Shown: piece after piece, positions 35,640 to 46,259 of the stretch
Numbering within the stretch: the first letter of the stretch is position 1
Layout of the letters: every line of letters begins with the position of its first letter
Assembly (NCBI RefSeq): GCF_000003195.3
Contig: NC_012879.2
Location: 38,646,565 to 38,710,564 of the forward strand
Direction of reading: 5' to 3'
Length of the DNA stretch: 64,000 nt
Source: Sorghum bicolor
Lineage: Eukaryota > Streptophyta > Magnoliopsida > Poales > Poaceae
The notes under the pieces: model-generated
What the model was told of the DNA's origin: nothing
Database searches by the model: none
The model's input: the letters and a program-made list of their open reading frames with translations, nothing else
Translations under genes and position numbers: made by a program

Positions 35640-38600
35640 TGGATAGATTCGCCGATGATGGAAAATTAGGCCAGGGATTCACATCGGCCGATGATTTGGT
35701 AGAAGTAGATATAGGTAGTGGTGATAAGCCTAGGCCTACTTTTATTAGTGCTAAATTAGATCCTGAGTGTAAGCGACAATTGACTAGTTTGTTAAAGGAA
35801 TATAAAGATTGCTTTGCTTGGGATTATACAGAGATGCCTGGTTTAGACCGATCAATTGTCGAACATCGGTTACCCATCAAGTCTGGATTTCGGCCACATC
35901 AGCAACCAGTCCGCCGATGTAATCCTAACATTCTACCTGATATTAAGGCCGAAATCACTAAACTTATTGAAGCTAAGTTTATTCGGCAGTGTCGGTATGC
36001 CGAATGGATTTCCAATGTTGTTCCGGTTTACAAGAAGAACGGGAAACTTCGGGTGTGCATTGATTTCAGGAATCTCAATAAAGCTACAACGATGGATGGA
36101 TACCCAATGCCTGTCGCCGATCTACTGGTTGATGCTGCGGCTGGCCATCGGGTCATCAGCTTCATGGATGGTAATGCAGGTTACAATCAAATATTCATGG
36201 CAGAGGAGGATATTCCAAAAACCGCATTCAGGTGTCCTGGTCATGTTGGACTATTTGAATGGATAGTCATGACTTTTGGGTTAAAGAATGCTGGTGCTAC
36301 TTATCAAAGGGCTATGAATTTTATATTTCATGAGTTCATCGGCAAGCTCGTAGAGATTTATATTGATGATGTGGTGGTTAAGTCTGGAGATTTCTCAAAG
36401 CATCTTGCCGATTTACGAAAAGTGTTGGAGTGCACAAGGAAGCATGGATTGAAGATGAATCCCAACAAGTGTGCATTTGGCGTATCGGCAGGGCAGTTTC
36501 TTGGTTTCATGGTACATCAGAGGGGTATTGAAATTAGTCGAAGATCTATTGATGCCATCAATAAAATAGTGGCCCCTACCAATAAAATCGAGCTCCAATC
36601 CTTGATCGGCAAGGTAAATTTTATCAGAAGATTTATATCGAATTTATCTGGGAGGATTCGTGCTTTCAGTCCTCTTCTTAAATTGAAAGCCGATCAAGAG
36701 TTTGTTTGGGGAGAAGAACAGCAGTTGGCTCTGGATGAAATCAAGAAGTATCTAGTAAATCCTCCAGTTTTAGTTCCACCTCAACAAGGGAAGCCCTTCA
36801 TATTGTATTTATCTACCGATGGATCGGTTATCGGTTCAGCTTTAGTTCAAGGATTTGAAGGGAAAGAGAGGGTAATTTATTATTTGAGTAGGAGGTTGAT
36901 TGATGCTGAAACCAGGTATTCGGCCATTGAGAAACTGTGCTTATGCTTATATTTTTCATGTATCAAGCTGAGACATTACCTCTTATCGGCCGAATGTACT
37001 GTTGTTTGCAAAGATGATGTGGTCCGATACATGCTATCTATGCCGATTATGAGTGGTAGGATCAGTAAATGGATTTTAGCGCTGTCGGAGTTCGATTTGC
37101 GTTACGAATCGGCTAAGGCAGTCAAAGGGCAGATTATGGCCGATTTTGTGACTCAGCATTGCGGTCTAGTGGAAACCTTGGAAATTGCACCCTGGACGCT
37201 CTTCTTTGATGGATCTACCTGTGACCGGGGGGCAGGAATCGGCATTGTATTAGTTTCTCCTAAGGGGAGGAGGTATGAGTTTTCCTTGCCGACTGTTGCT
37301 ACATCAACAAATAATCAGGCTGAGTATCAAGCTCTGATCAAGGGATTGGAGTTGTTAAGAGAAGTTCATGCTGATGCTGTTGAAATATTCGGGGATTCTA
37401 TGTTGGTTATAAATCAATTGGCCGGAAGCTATGAATGCCGAAGTGAAGTTCTCATAACCTATTTCGAGAGAAGTATGCAACTGTTAAAGGAATTCAAGGA
37501 CTTCCGATTGGAGCATGTTCCCCGATTGCATAATGAAGACGCTAATCGGTTAGCTCAGCATGCCTCGGGATATCAGCCAATGATTAATGCGACATCGGCA
37601 GTCGGTGCCGGTGATTGGAGGAAAGAGATTATTGATTATCTAAAAGATCCATCCAAAAAAGTTGAAAGACGGGTTCGATTTCAGGCAACCAAGTATGTGC
37701 TCCTTGAAAATGAATTGTATTATCGAACTATCGACGGAATTCTTCTCCGATGCTTGGGTGATGATGAAGCCAGAAGTTTGATGGGGGAAATCCATGAAGG
37801 AGTGTGTGGAGCGCATCAGTCAGCTTTTAAGATGAAGTGGATGATTCGAAGGAATGGATATTTTTGGCCAACCATACTTGAAGATTGTTTTAAATATTTC
37901 AAGGGATGTCAAGGTTGTCAAAAGTTCGGTAATATCCAGAGAGCACCCGCATCGGCTATGAATCCTATAATAAAACCTTGGCCGTTCCGGGGATGGGCCA
38001 TCGATCTGATCGGCCAGATTTATCCACCATCTAGCAAAGGGCATAAGTTCATTCTAGTTGCCACTGACTATTTCACTAAGTGGGTCGAAGCTATTCCTTT
38101 GAAGAAAGTCACATCGGCCAATATGATTGATTTTGTGAAGGAGCATATTATTTACCGATTTGGGATTCCCCAAACGATTACTACCGATCAGGGCACCATG
38201 TTCACGTCGGGGGAGTTCGATGAATTCGCAATCGGTATGGGAATTAAAGTGTTGAATTCTTCTCCTTATTATGCTCAAGCCAATGGGCAGGCCAAAGCGT
38301 CTAACAAAGGAATTATCAAGCTTATTAAACGAAAGATTGAAGAAAATCCTAGGCGGTGGCATACATCATTAAATGAAGCATTGTGGTCTTATCGGATGGC
38401 TTGTCATGGATCGACCAAGGGCATCGGTTAAAAGCTTTAATAAGTATAGAAGAAAATAAGAAAAGAGTTGCTAGATGGTATGATAAGAAAGTGAAGGCTA
38501 AAGAGTTTGCCGATGGGGATTTGGTATGGAAATTAATTTTACCAGTTGGGACCAAAAGCTCAAAGTTTGGAAAGTGGTCTCCTAATTGGGAGGGTCCTTA

Positions 38601-38727
38601 TCGGATAAGTCGATCGGCTCCTGGTAATGCCTACATTCTAGAAACCCTCGAAGGAATTGAATTTCCCAGAGCATTAAACGACAAATATTTAAAGAAGTAC
38701 TACCCCAGTATATGGGTCGATGCATAA
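35639..38727 (+). pseudogene. pol: Reverse transcriptase-RNase H-integrase of element A, integrase broken
   Basis: A 930-codon frame from ATG 35639 (35639-38431), then a shifted remnant to 38727. RT has VCIDFRNLN and the catalytic YIDD near residue 241. RNase H has LFFDGST near 520 with the later acidic residues. Integrase has the His-His-Cys-Cys zinc-binding region (about 720-763) and core motifs AIDLIG and TTDQGT (Asp850). At the D-35-E position the sequence is GQAKASNK, giving Lys886 (AAA at 38294-38296) instead of Glu. Immediately after HGSTK (about 38419) part of the C-terminal domain is missing and the frame changes. The rest (KALISIEENKKRVARWYD to the end) continues in another frame. 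RT and RNase H look intact; integrase should be inactive on both counts. Confidence 0.92.
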
Positions 38728-38831
38728 AAGTTTAGGTGCCGATAACACTCCTATCGGCTGGAGCCAAATGCTTGGGGACAGAACTTGGTGTTTCAAAAGT
38801 TTAGGCGCCGATAACAGTCCTATCGGCTAGA
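38727..38831 (+). repeat. Duplicated hairpin between convergent pol and antisense PMD gene
   Basis: Two near-identical units 69 bp apart each contain GCCGATA, a 7-base loop and TATCGGC (38738-38758 and 38807-38827). The loops are ACACTCC and ACAGTCC. The site lies exactly where the sense pol and the antisense PMD gene meet, so it could act in 3'-end formation or RNA structure. The stems are built from the hexamer enriched across the element. Confidence 0.65.
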
Positions 38832-38880
38832 CTAAAAGTTGAGGAAGCAGGAAAGCGTAGATACAATGCCGATGGAAACT

Positions 38881-41800
38881 CTATGTGTTAAGCAGCGACT
38901 GGATAGCCGATATAGCACGTAGCCGAATTTGGTTGGCTGCTTCTATCTCCTTGATGTCATCATCGGCAGAACCTTCTATCAGCTTTAGCTTCTTCTTCAG
39001 CTGGAGTGCCTTGCGACCATGAACATTTCGCTCGTGCTCAAGAAGCCTGATGGTCTCTGGCAATTGGTTCTCTTCCTGTTGGGCTTGGGATAAGGCGTTC
39101 TCCACTTCCTTGAGTTCCGCCAACAGGGATTCTCTTCTTGCCGATAGATCAGATATCTTCTGCTTCAGCGCATCTCCTGAAGATTTCAGGATACCGATGT
39201 TCTTGTGCTTCTCATCGGTCAGGAGTTTCTCTTTCCTCATTTCATCGGAGAGTTGAGTTTGAGCGGCTCTATCGGCAAGACGCCGAGAAGCTCTCTGGTA
39301 CTCCAGCTGGCGACTCTCCAGATGAGCGGCTTGGAACAGGATTTCTTCGACGTCGGCTGGGATTTGGCCTCTGAGAGTTCTGAACAGGGTCTTGGTAGGG
39401 TCGGAGTCATCGACCAAATGCGCTGTATCCTGGTGAAGGAGAACTGACAATTCTTCCAGCCTGGCCCTGGTCTCTGCCGATGTAATGCCAACTGTCTGGG
39501 AAGAACTTGCTTCTTCGCCTTCTTCTTCAGAGAGATCGATGGCGAAGGAAAACAGGCTATCAGGAGAATCTTGTTCCTGGGAGGGAAAGCAAGGTTAGCT
39601 CATATTCGGAGAATCGGCAAATGGTGCTGGCGGTAAACAGTGACTTACTTGCTTCAAGGCGATCTCTTGCCTTGGACTGGGAGGTGCTGACGGAGCTGCA
39701 GACTGACCGGCCAAAGATGCCGATGGAACTGCAGGTTGATCGGCTAAGGTTGCCGATGGGACGATATCGATTGAAAGAAGACAAGAAAGGTTATGAGACT
39801 AAATGAGAATGAGTTCATCGGCAACGGTATTGTTAAAGTATGTTACCTGGAGGGGGAACAACGGTTGTCTGAATCGGGAGAGCCGCCGGTAATATAATTG
39901 GACCCACCGGACCAGTTGCTTGTTCACCCACATCAACTGATGTACTTTCTGTTTGAGGCTCTTCCTGCTGGGATTCTTCCATCTGTGGTGCATCCTGCAT
40001 TGGTTGGGGAGATGGCACTTGCTGTGTCTGGACTTCTGGAGAAGAAGGAGAAGACTCTACTGGGATTGGAGATACCGGAGGAGGAGGGGGAGCTGCCACT
40101 TTTTGGCGTTTCGTTTCGGCCCTGGCGCTCTTGACACCCTTCCTCTTTGGCTGGCTGGACTGGGTGGCATCGGCACTTTGAAGTGTGACCTTTGCCGATG
40201 CACTGGTTTGCTGCAATAACGAACAAGGGTTTGTAAGTATAAATAAAGCCGATATAAAGATAGTCAGCGTAAAAGATAAAGATTTGACAAATTGCCTTGA
40301 AAGCTCGCGCCAGAGTAGGAGCAGCTACCGTTGGTGATGTCTGGGTTCTCCTGGTAGTAACTTTCCTGAGGCGCGCACCCCGATGCACGATGGAAGCCAG
40401 AGTGGGAGCATTGTGGCTGATTGAGGAAATCGGGCCTGATGGAAACAAGTCAATCGGCTTGCCACTCCTGCTAACCAATGGAGGAATATTGTCAACCTGC
40501 AAAAGGAATACAAGGGTAAGCTGCCGATAGAAGTAATAGTGAGAAAATGAAACGTTAGTTTGAGTTGCTTACAGTGTCATCGGGAACTTCGTATTCGGGG
40601 TCAATCATGCCGCGGTATGAAAGTGCCGATCTGCAGAATAGATGCTCTTTCCATTCTGCCCACCATAACTTGTATGCCTGAGTGATAAAAGCAGCCGGAA
40701 CCCATTCTGACAGATCTACATCTACATCGGCGTTTGGTGGTAGTTGGGCTACTCGAGTCCACTCAAGAAGGTTGTTGATGGTTTCTCTGGGTTTTATTAC
40801 ATCGGCATAAGGAAGTGCAATCGGCAACTGGCCGAAAGCTAACTGGCGAGCTAATGCCGATGGATTGTAAAATTCGTAAGTCTAGGGAGAAGTTTTCGTG
40901 CTACCGAAGAAATTCACTGGAATGGCTCTGGGAGTCACAATTGCCATCATCGCCTCATTGTCCCTGTCGAGAGCTTCATCAAATGGATTGAAGGTCAGAG
41001 GGAGCATGCTATCTGGGTCATCATAAGCCAGCCATGGTCGTTCATCTCTGGCCAGACCATCATACAGAGTCTCGAAGAATCGGCCGATCTGATCCGGATT
41101 GTTCCCTGAACCGGGTAAGACTATAACGGCTTCGCCAAAGTTCAAGGGGGCACGCGTTGCCGATTCCTCTTCACCCAACACATGATTTTCGGCTATATCT
41201 CTTGGGAAGTGCTATGAGAACAAGTTGAAATCAAGGCGCTTATGCAGGTGCAGGTTGAGCCACATATTAATAAACCACCAGGGGCCTCCCAAGTTGCCGA
41301 TGGATTGGCCAAGCAGGAGTTTCTGGGCTACCTGATGAAGAAGGTGGCAAACAGCGCTGAGCAAATATCGGCCGAGAGGAAATTGGCCACCGTTAGCCAG
41401 TCTTTCTGCTGCCGATAGATAGACAGAAGTCGGTCCTGCCGATCGACCACAGAATACGAACTTGTCCAGCCACATGTTCAGAAAGGTGGTTTGCTCCTTT
41501 ATGGTGACAGGCCCTCTCCCGCGGTACTTCTGGATGTACCCTGACCAACCGCCGATAGCGCGAGTCTCCACTTTGGCACTGGGGGCAGTATCAAAAAAGT
41601 GGGTGCTATCGGCAGAAGATATATCTAGCCCAGTGAGCATGGCTACATCGGCAAGGGTAGGAGAAGCAGGGCCGTGGCCAAAAACAAAAGCATTGAGAGT
41701 GTCTGACCAAAAGTAGGATGCAGCTATCAGCAGTGATTCGTTCCTGTGCATATCGGCAATGGATAGCCTAATGCATTGGGCTAGCTTCCTCTCACCCCAC

Positions 41801-42168
41801 TGGACTTCATAAGAATTGCTGACCCTCAAGAACCAGTCTTTCCACCCTACGGTAGGACTGGGCCAAGAGCGAAAAGTGTCTTTCCATAGATCTACAGAAA
41901 AGTTTTCAGCCCTAAAGGGGATTCTATTGGTTTCTGCGTTGATAAGATTGGTTGGATCTGAATCCCCTAGAGGACCGAGGCATTGAAGGTGTGGTTGATC
42001 GGTGGGGATGACAATTTTATTGGACAACTCCTAGTGATTTTGGGGGAATAAAAACACAAAGAAAAAGGAAAAGGAGAATATTCAGTAAGATGAATCGCGG
42101 ATGAATAGGAATATACACAGAAGATGAGATGGGAGTCTGACCTCAGGGACGACGAAGCCAATGGCCAT
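38881..42168 (-). pseudogene. Antisense plant mobile domain (PMD) gene of element A
   Basis: Spliced gene read against the element. Exon 1 (42168-42142) has nine codons, MAIGFVVPE, with donor GTCAGA. Exon 2 (42030-40573, 1458 nt) holds the PMD-type domain (LLIAASYFWSDTLNAFVFGH, SPTLADVAMLTGL) and ends ACT|GTAAGC. Exon 3 (40496-40296) has an apparent GC donor. Exon 4 (40210-39847) encodes a basic NLS-like stretch (KRKGVKSARAETKRQK) and a Pro/Gln-rich part. A short exon lies near 39650-39760. The last exon (39576-38881) encodes a Glu/Lys/Leu-rich probable coiled coil. In-frame TAGs end frames at 41212 and 40882, so this copy is not fully translatable. A TATA box lies about 150 bases upstream. 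Maize Grande elements are reported to carry an antisense gene for a nuclear protein; this looks like the same class. The role is unknown. Confidence 0.8.
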
Positions 42169-42317
42169 CTTGTCGTGAAGAGGACGTTGGAGGGCACCGG
42201 AGTTGATGAAGAGGAGTGCTTGTCGGAGATCTTGAAGGTTGTAAATGGCGCCGCCGCTGGAAAAGCAAAGTTGGATAGTAGAATGGTGTGATGGGGGAGG
42301 AGTACCCAAGAAGGAAC

Positions 42318-42327
42318 TATTTATAGG
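42318..42327 (-). promoter_or_regulatory. TATA box of the antisense PMD gene (element A)
   Basis: The minus strand reads CTATAAATAG, about 150 bases upstream of ATG 42168. An ATG at 42309 is too close to the TATA box to be the likely start; the 42168 start also matches the nine-codon first exon of element E. Confidence 0.65.
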
Positions 42328-42806
42328 ACAAGATGGGCAAGGGCAAATCCGACTTATCTCTTTGCCGCATCCGAGAAGCCCGAGGGTACTCAGGTGGATA
42401 TGGTAACTGTTCGCACGGTAATCCAGGGATTGTGCAGGTGATTTGACGGGAAGCGGACATTATCTGAAGATATTTTACTGTGCGAGATCTCCTGGTCGGT
42501 CCATCGGCGATATTCTATAACGGTCATCTTGCCGATGGGCGGATAGAGGGGAGGTAACCGTTTTTGCGAATATCCTGGTCAGAGCATCGGCAGATCTTTG
42601 TAACGGTATTGTTGCCGATGTACGACCAAGAAAGATGCCCGTTTAGGAAGTTGGGGATTTCGAGGAATCTACGGAGGATTAGGATCAGAGTTGTCCAGAT
42701 TGAGGTTGTCGGTTACCAGATTAGGAGCATTAATTGCGGAGAAGGCATCATTACTGCAGAGAATTTCGGAGCATTAATAGTTTTATACTCCGAAACTGGG
42801 GGCATG
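42328..42806 (+). other. Element A region between antisense promoter and 3' LTR, with polypurine tract
   Basis: No gene is visible. It contains several GCCGAT/ATCGGC copies (42480-42640) and ends in the polypurine tract AACTGGGGGCATG directly before the LTR. Confidence 0.7.
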
Positions 42807-43494
42807 TGTTGACACCGTTTTTGGGCACGTGTCTAGGATGGCAGGATAGGGTGGCAGTACGATGCGGGTTGCTGATGAGGATGGTTGCCGATGAGGGAGA
42901 GGTTGAATGTGACTAAGTCCACAGGCAGTAATATGGTGCCGATGGCTGGATAAAAAGGTCTGCCGATGACTATGGCAAGGGGATTGCCGATGATGCAAAG
43001 GAGGAGTCCGGAAGCTGCCAGTTGTCATGTGGAGGAGTTTCGGTTTGTCACGAAGGATAGTTTTATTATTTCCTTAATTATTTGCATCGTTTTGTATACG
43101 GATTCCGTGTAATTTGGAATTCGAATTCTAATCGTGTCTGGTTGTAGCTCTTTGAGCAGGGTATAAATATACACCCTAGGACCTTGTAATAATCAATCAA
43201 GAAATCAATCAAACACACGTTTTTACTCATATTCCAGCATCTACTTTTCGACGACTTCGTCATACTTTTTTCTTTTTATTACGAGTTCTTAGGAATTCAT
43301 CGACTTAAGCTCGGCGTGTTCTCGAGTTCCGCGTGAGTACCTCTTAGCCGTGACATCCGGGCGCATCGCTGTTGTCAGGACTGAAGTATTCCAGTTATCA
43401 CCTTTGCCGATAGTAAGGTCAAATCGGCTGGCACGCCTTAACGTTTGAATCGGGTATTAGCCCTTTGTGTTTGCAGATCAGTTTTGCATCAACA
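42807..43494 (+). repeat. 3' LTR of element A (688 bp)
   Basis: Same length as the 5' LTR with two substitutions (A at 43050 and 43299). Followed by the GTTCT target duplicate at 43495-43499. Confidence 0.95.
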
Positions 43495-44726
43495 GTTCTT
43501 CTCTAACCCTAAGCATAGTGAGCAAGACAAAGTTGATGGATGAAAAGTTCATGAGTGTAGCACTTATAACAATTGTCAGATCAGATCGCTCAACCTTATG
43601 GAAAGATAATCTATCTATGTATATGTCTTTTTCTTTATATCTCTCAATGACTGAATGTGTAACATTTTAGCTCATATGATTAGGAGTGTGGGATCATGGA
43701 GGTAGTACTAAGAACAAGGATTAAAGGACTAAACATGTTGAATCAGTTGGGTTGGTTAATCTAGAGTTGTAAATCATACATGTTTGTCTCTTTTATTTAT
43801 ATGAACGCCAGAACCAAGGAGAAGATTATAAAAGTGATAATCAAGTACCTTAAGATGTTACCTTGCTTGAAGAGTGATGGTACAGTATCACGTTGTGGAA
43901 GCTTTCCTTTCTTAGCGGTTGTGCATCGTTTCTGTGGCACCCTCCATGGATCATCTCTCTATGATGAATGAGCTATGTCCTTCTTGTGCAAATTGTTAAA
44001 CTTCATGTGTCACACTCTTCGTCTCTGATGTGAGTTTATCTCACGACTTCCCAAATCGTTATTGAAAGTTTTTCTGCAGGGGTTAGTCTGACAAAAATAT
44101 ACCAATGTCTACACAAGCAGTTTTTAGTTCAATAACCGAACTCGACTCCATGTCTAATAAGATTAAGGAAGGCTGTTTAACCTAAGCACCATGCTCAATT
44201 TAAAAGCCAATAGAAGTATGTGTAGTACTTCCAAACTAACACTTACTAGTAAATAGACAAAGGTAACATGACAGCATTTATAGAGATCTACACAAGTGGA
44301 GATGAAGTAGTGTGATTAGTATTTAATAAATTGAGCATGTCTTAAAGGTAGGGACAACCAACATAGCAACATGGCAAAGGATGTTTTTATGTAAAGTACT
44401 CCCCCAAGCTTGAATTTTGCAGAATTCAAGTTTGGATGAATTTAATTCAATATTGTATGATGATTGGTTGGACATACATTGTGCTTGTCATTCATCCGAT
44501 CTTCTTGCTCCAATCCTGTAAAGGTTAGTGACAAGAATACCCGAAGGAATATTTTTACAATTATCCTTATATGCTCAATACATAAGGTAATGTTGCAAAT
44601 AGTTAAAAACTCATGTTACGATCTGATCAGTGCTTATTTTAGGACACTAAGCTTGTCCTTGGGAAACCATCAATTTATGTCAGCGAAGTGGTTTCCCTTC
44701 CAACGCTGACCTATATCAAGATCAAC
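43495..44726 (-). other. Element D internal sequence between gag and the element A insertion
   Basis: No convincing ORF. It contains a minus-strand AGCTTGGGGGAG tract at 44399-44410, shortly after the end of gag. The rest is AT-rich and I recognise nothing in it. Confidence 0.6.
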
Positions 44727-46097
44727 TCAACGAGATCTGCAATATTTATTATAGACATATGCATCGACAACCGCCCTTTTAAAGTTTTTATAAATAGAAA
44801 GGAAGAGGGGGTTAGAGATCTCAAATGTGGTGATGTTGGAGAGACCAATAGATTGGGAAGATGTTGCATATGAGCATGGCATAAACAAAGTGGCTATGAA
44901 ATAAATTCCATGCTCATTAATGTTATCTTCGTCTCCAATCTGAATGTTCAGAGTTTCTCTTGGATTGGTCTCACTTATGTCCTCTTCTATAGTTGGATGA
45001 ATCCCATCTTCAAAGGGAGTCAAGAACTCACCATTTGAAATTAAACCAAAGTCAGAATTCATTAAAGCTTCTTCCTGATCCATCCATTCTATACATTCTA
45101 GCCATTTAGAACTTGTGATCAGGAAAGGGGAGGTGTTAGAATTTTCAATATGGCTTAGCTCTCCTTTACTTGATATGTCATCCTCGACTTCTCCATAACA
45201 GGAACCAGGACATTCTCTAAGAGAACCATTATTGCGAGGATTTGAATTATCCCTGCTTGAAGGTCTCTTATGGAACCAGAAGTCCAAACCATCAGCATCT
45301 GAAAGATTTAAGGTCGGAATTCCTTCCTCCCTTGGAGAATTTTGGGGTATTGATGGTTTAGGATCGATAGCTAAAGTTTGGAATTGAAGTGGTTGTGATC
45401 TGGCTATCGAAACTTCTTCTTCTTGTCTAGGAACTGGTTCTTTCTCTTTCTCAGGGATATAAATGCTAGGAAACTTTCCACTCAATGAATCAATTAAATC
45501 CCTAGCTTCACTAGCAGGTAGGTGATAGAAGGATCCTCTAGAGGCTGTATTCACGGTTTGCTTATTTTCCCTACTAAGGCCCTCAAAAAAGTGAATTAGA
45601 AGAACTTCTTCTGGAATAGAAAGCTTTGGGCCAGTGAGAGTAAGGTTAATAAAACGGTCCCATGATTTGCCAAGAGATTCTTTTTCCAGTTGTCTAAAAG
45701 AAATAATCTCACGCCGAAGTTCCGCCACTTTGGAGATTGGAAAATATTTAGAAAGAAAACTATTATATAACTTCTTCCAATCTCCATGAACACTCCCTAC
45801 TTTGAGTTTGTACCAATGTCTAGCTTCTCCCGTTAAAGAGAACGGAAAGAGCTTCCATTTAAGGGTCTCATCGGACATGCCTTCTATGCGAAGGAGGTCA
45901 CAGACTCGATAAAACTCTCTTAGGTGTGTGTACGGGTTTTCCTCACCTTCTCCTGAGAAAGGTTGTTTTTGGACAAATTCTATGTATTCGAGGTCTATCT
46001 CAAAACTAGATGCTATGATAGGCTTTGAAGATTTTGATGGTTCGAGATGTGTGCCCGTAGGTCTATGGAATTCATAGATAGACATGTTTGAATTCAT
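44727..46097 (-). CDS. gag: Gag of element D
   Basis: An open frame of 456 codons starts at ATG 46097 (MNSNMSIYEFHRPTG), about 140 bases after the primer-binding site. The capsid (retrotransposon gag) region covers about residues 55-215, with KLFPFSLTGEARHWYKL, FLSKYFPISKVAELRREI and SWDRFINL motifs. The rest is Ser/Glu/Pro-rich. I see no CCHC knuckle, unlike element C. It is followed by non-coding sequence and not by protease-RT. The capsid sequence differs clearly from that of B, C and F, although the LTR and tail of D resemble those of C; this suggests module exchange between families. Confidence 0.88.
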   Translation of the reverse strand: MNSNMSIYEFHRPTGTHLEPSKSSKPIIASSFEIDLEYIEFVQKQPFSGEGEENPYTHLREFYRVCDLLRIEGMSDETLKWKLFPFSLTGEARHWYKLKVGSVHGDWKKLYNSFLSKYFPISKVAELRREIISFRQLEKESLGKSWDRFINLTLTGPKLSIPEEVLLIHFFEGLSRENKQTVNTASRGSFYHLPASEARDLIDSLSGKFPSIYIPEKEKEPVPRQEEEVSIARSQPLQFQTLAIDPKPSIPQNSPREEGIPTLNLSDADGLDFWFHKRPSSRDNSNPRNNGSLRECPGSCYGEVEDDISSKGELSHIENSNTSPFLITSSKWLECIEWMDQEEALMNSDFGLISNGEFLTPFEDGIHPTIEEDISETNPRETLNIQIGDEDNINEHGIYFIATLFMPCSYATSSQSIGLSNITTFEISNPLFLSIYKNFKRAVVDAYVYNKYCRSR

Positions 46098-46233
46098 GAT
46101 AGACCAGAGATCAAGGATTAGATAAGGAGAAAGAATAGCAGAGATGAGGCAAAGGATAAAAGGAAATATATATTATTTTTTTATTTTTTTTAGAAAATGA
46201 TTAAGCTAGTTCGTAGTCAACTCAGCAACCGTT

Positions 46234-46251
46234 TCCCCGGCAACGGCACCA
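46234..46251 (-). other. Primer-binding site of element D
   Basis: The minus strand reads TGGTGCCGTTGCCGGGGA, 8 bases from the LTR. It differs by one base from the common TGGCGCCGTTGCCGGGGA. Confidence 0.85.
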
Positions 46252-46259
46252 AAAATGCT

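Larger units (their letters stand above)
31258..43494 (+). mobile_element. Element A: Tat-lineage Ty3/gypsy element with antisense PMD gene
   Basis: Complete element of 12,237 bp between exact GTTCT duplications (31253-31257 and 43495-43499). LTRs of 688 bp each (31258-31945, 42807-43494) differ at two sites only, so insertion was recent. The order is gag-protease (31992-35639), reverse transcriptase/RNase H/integrase (35639-38727, broken near 38420), a pair of hairpins, and a convergent antisense PMD gene (42168-38881). A polypurine tract and the 3' LTR follow. Protease-RT-RNase H-integrase order marks Ty3/gypsy; the long 3' region with an antisense gene marks the Tat group (Grande/Retand-like). 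The whole element is rich in GCCGAT/ATCGGC. Confidence 0.95.

Noticed and set aside
39050..40530. Plus-strand open frames opposite the PMD gene (39050-39447, 39507-39806, 39898-40530)
   Set aside because: Shadows of the antisense exons; splice sites, NLS-like region and coiled coil all belong to the minus strand.
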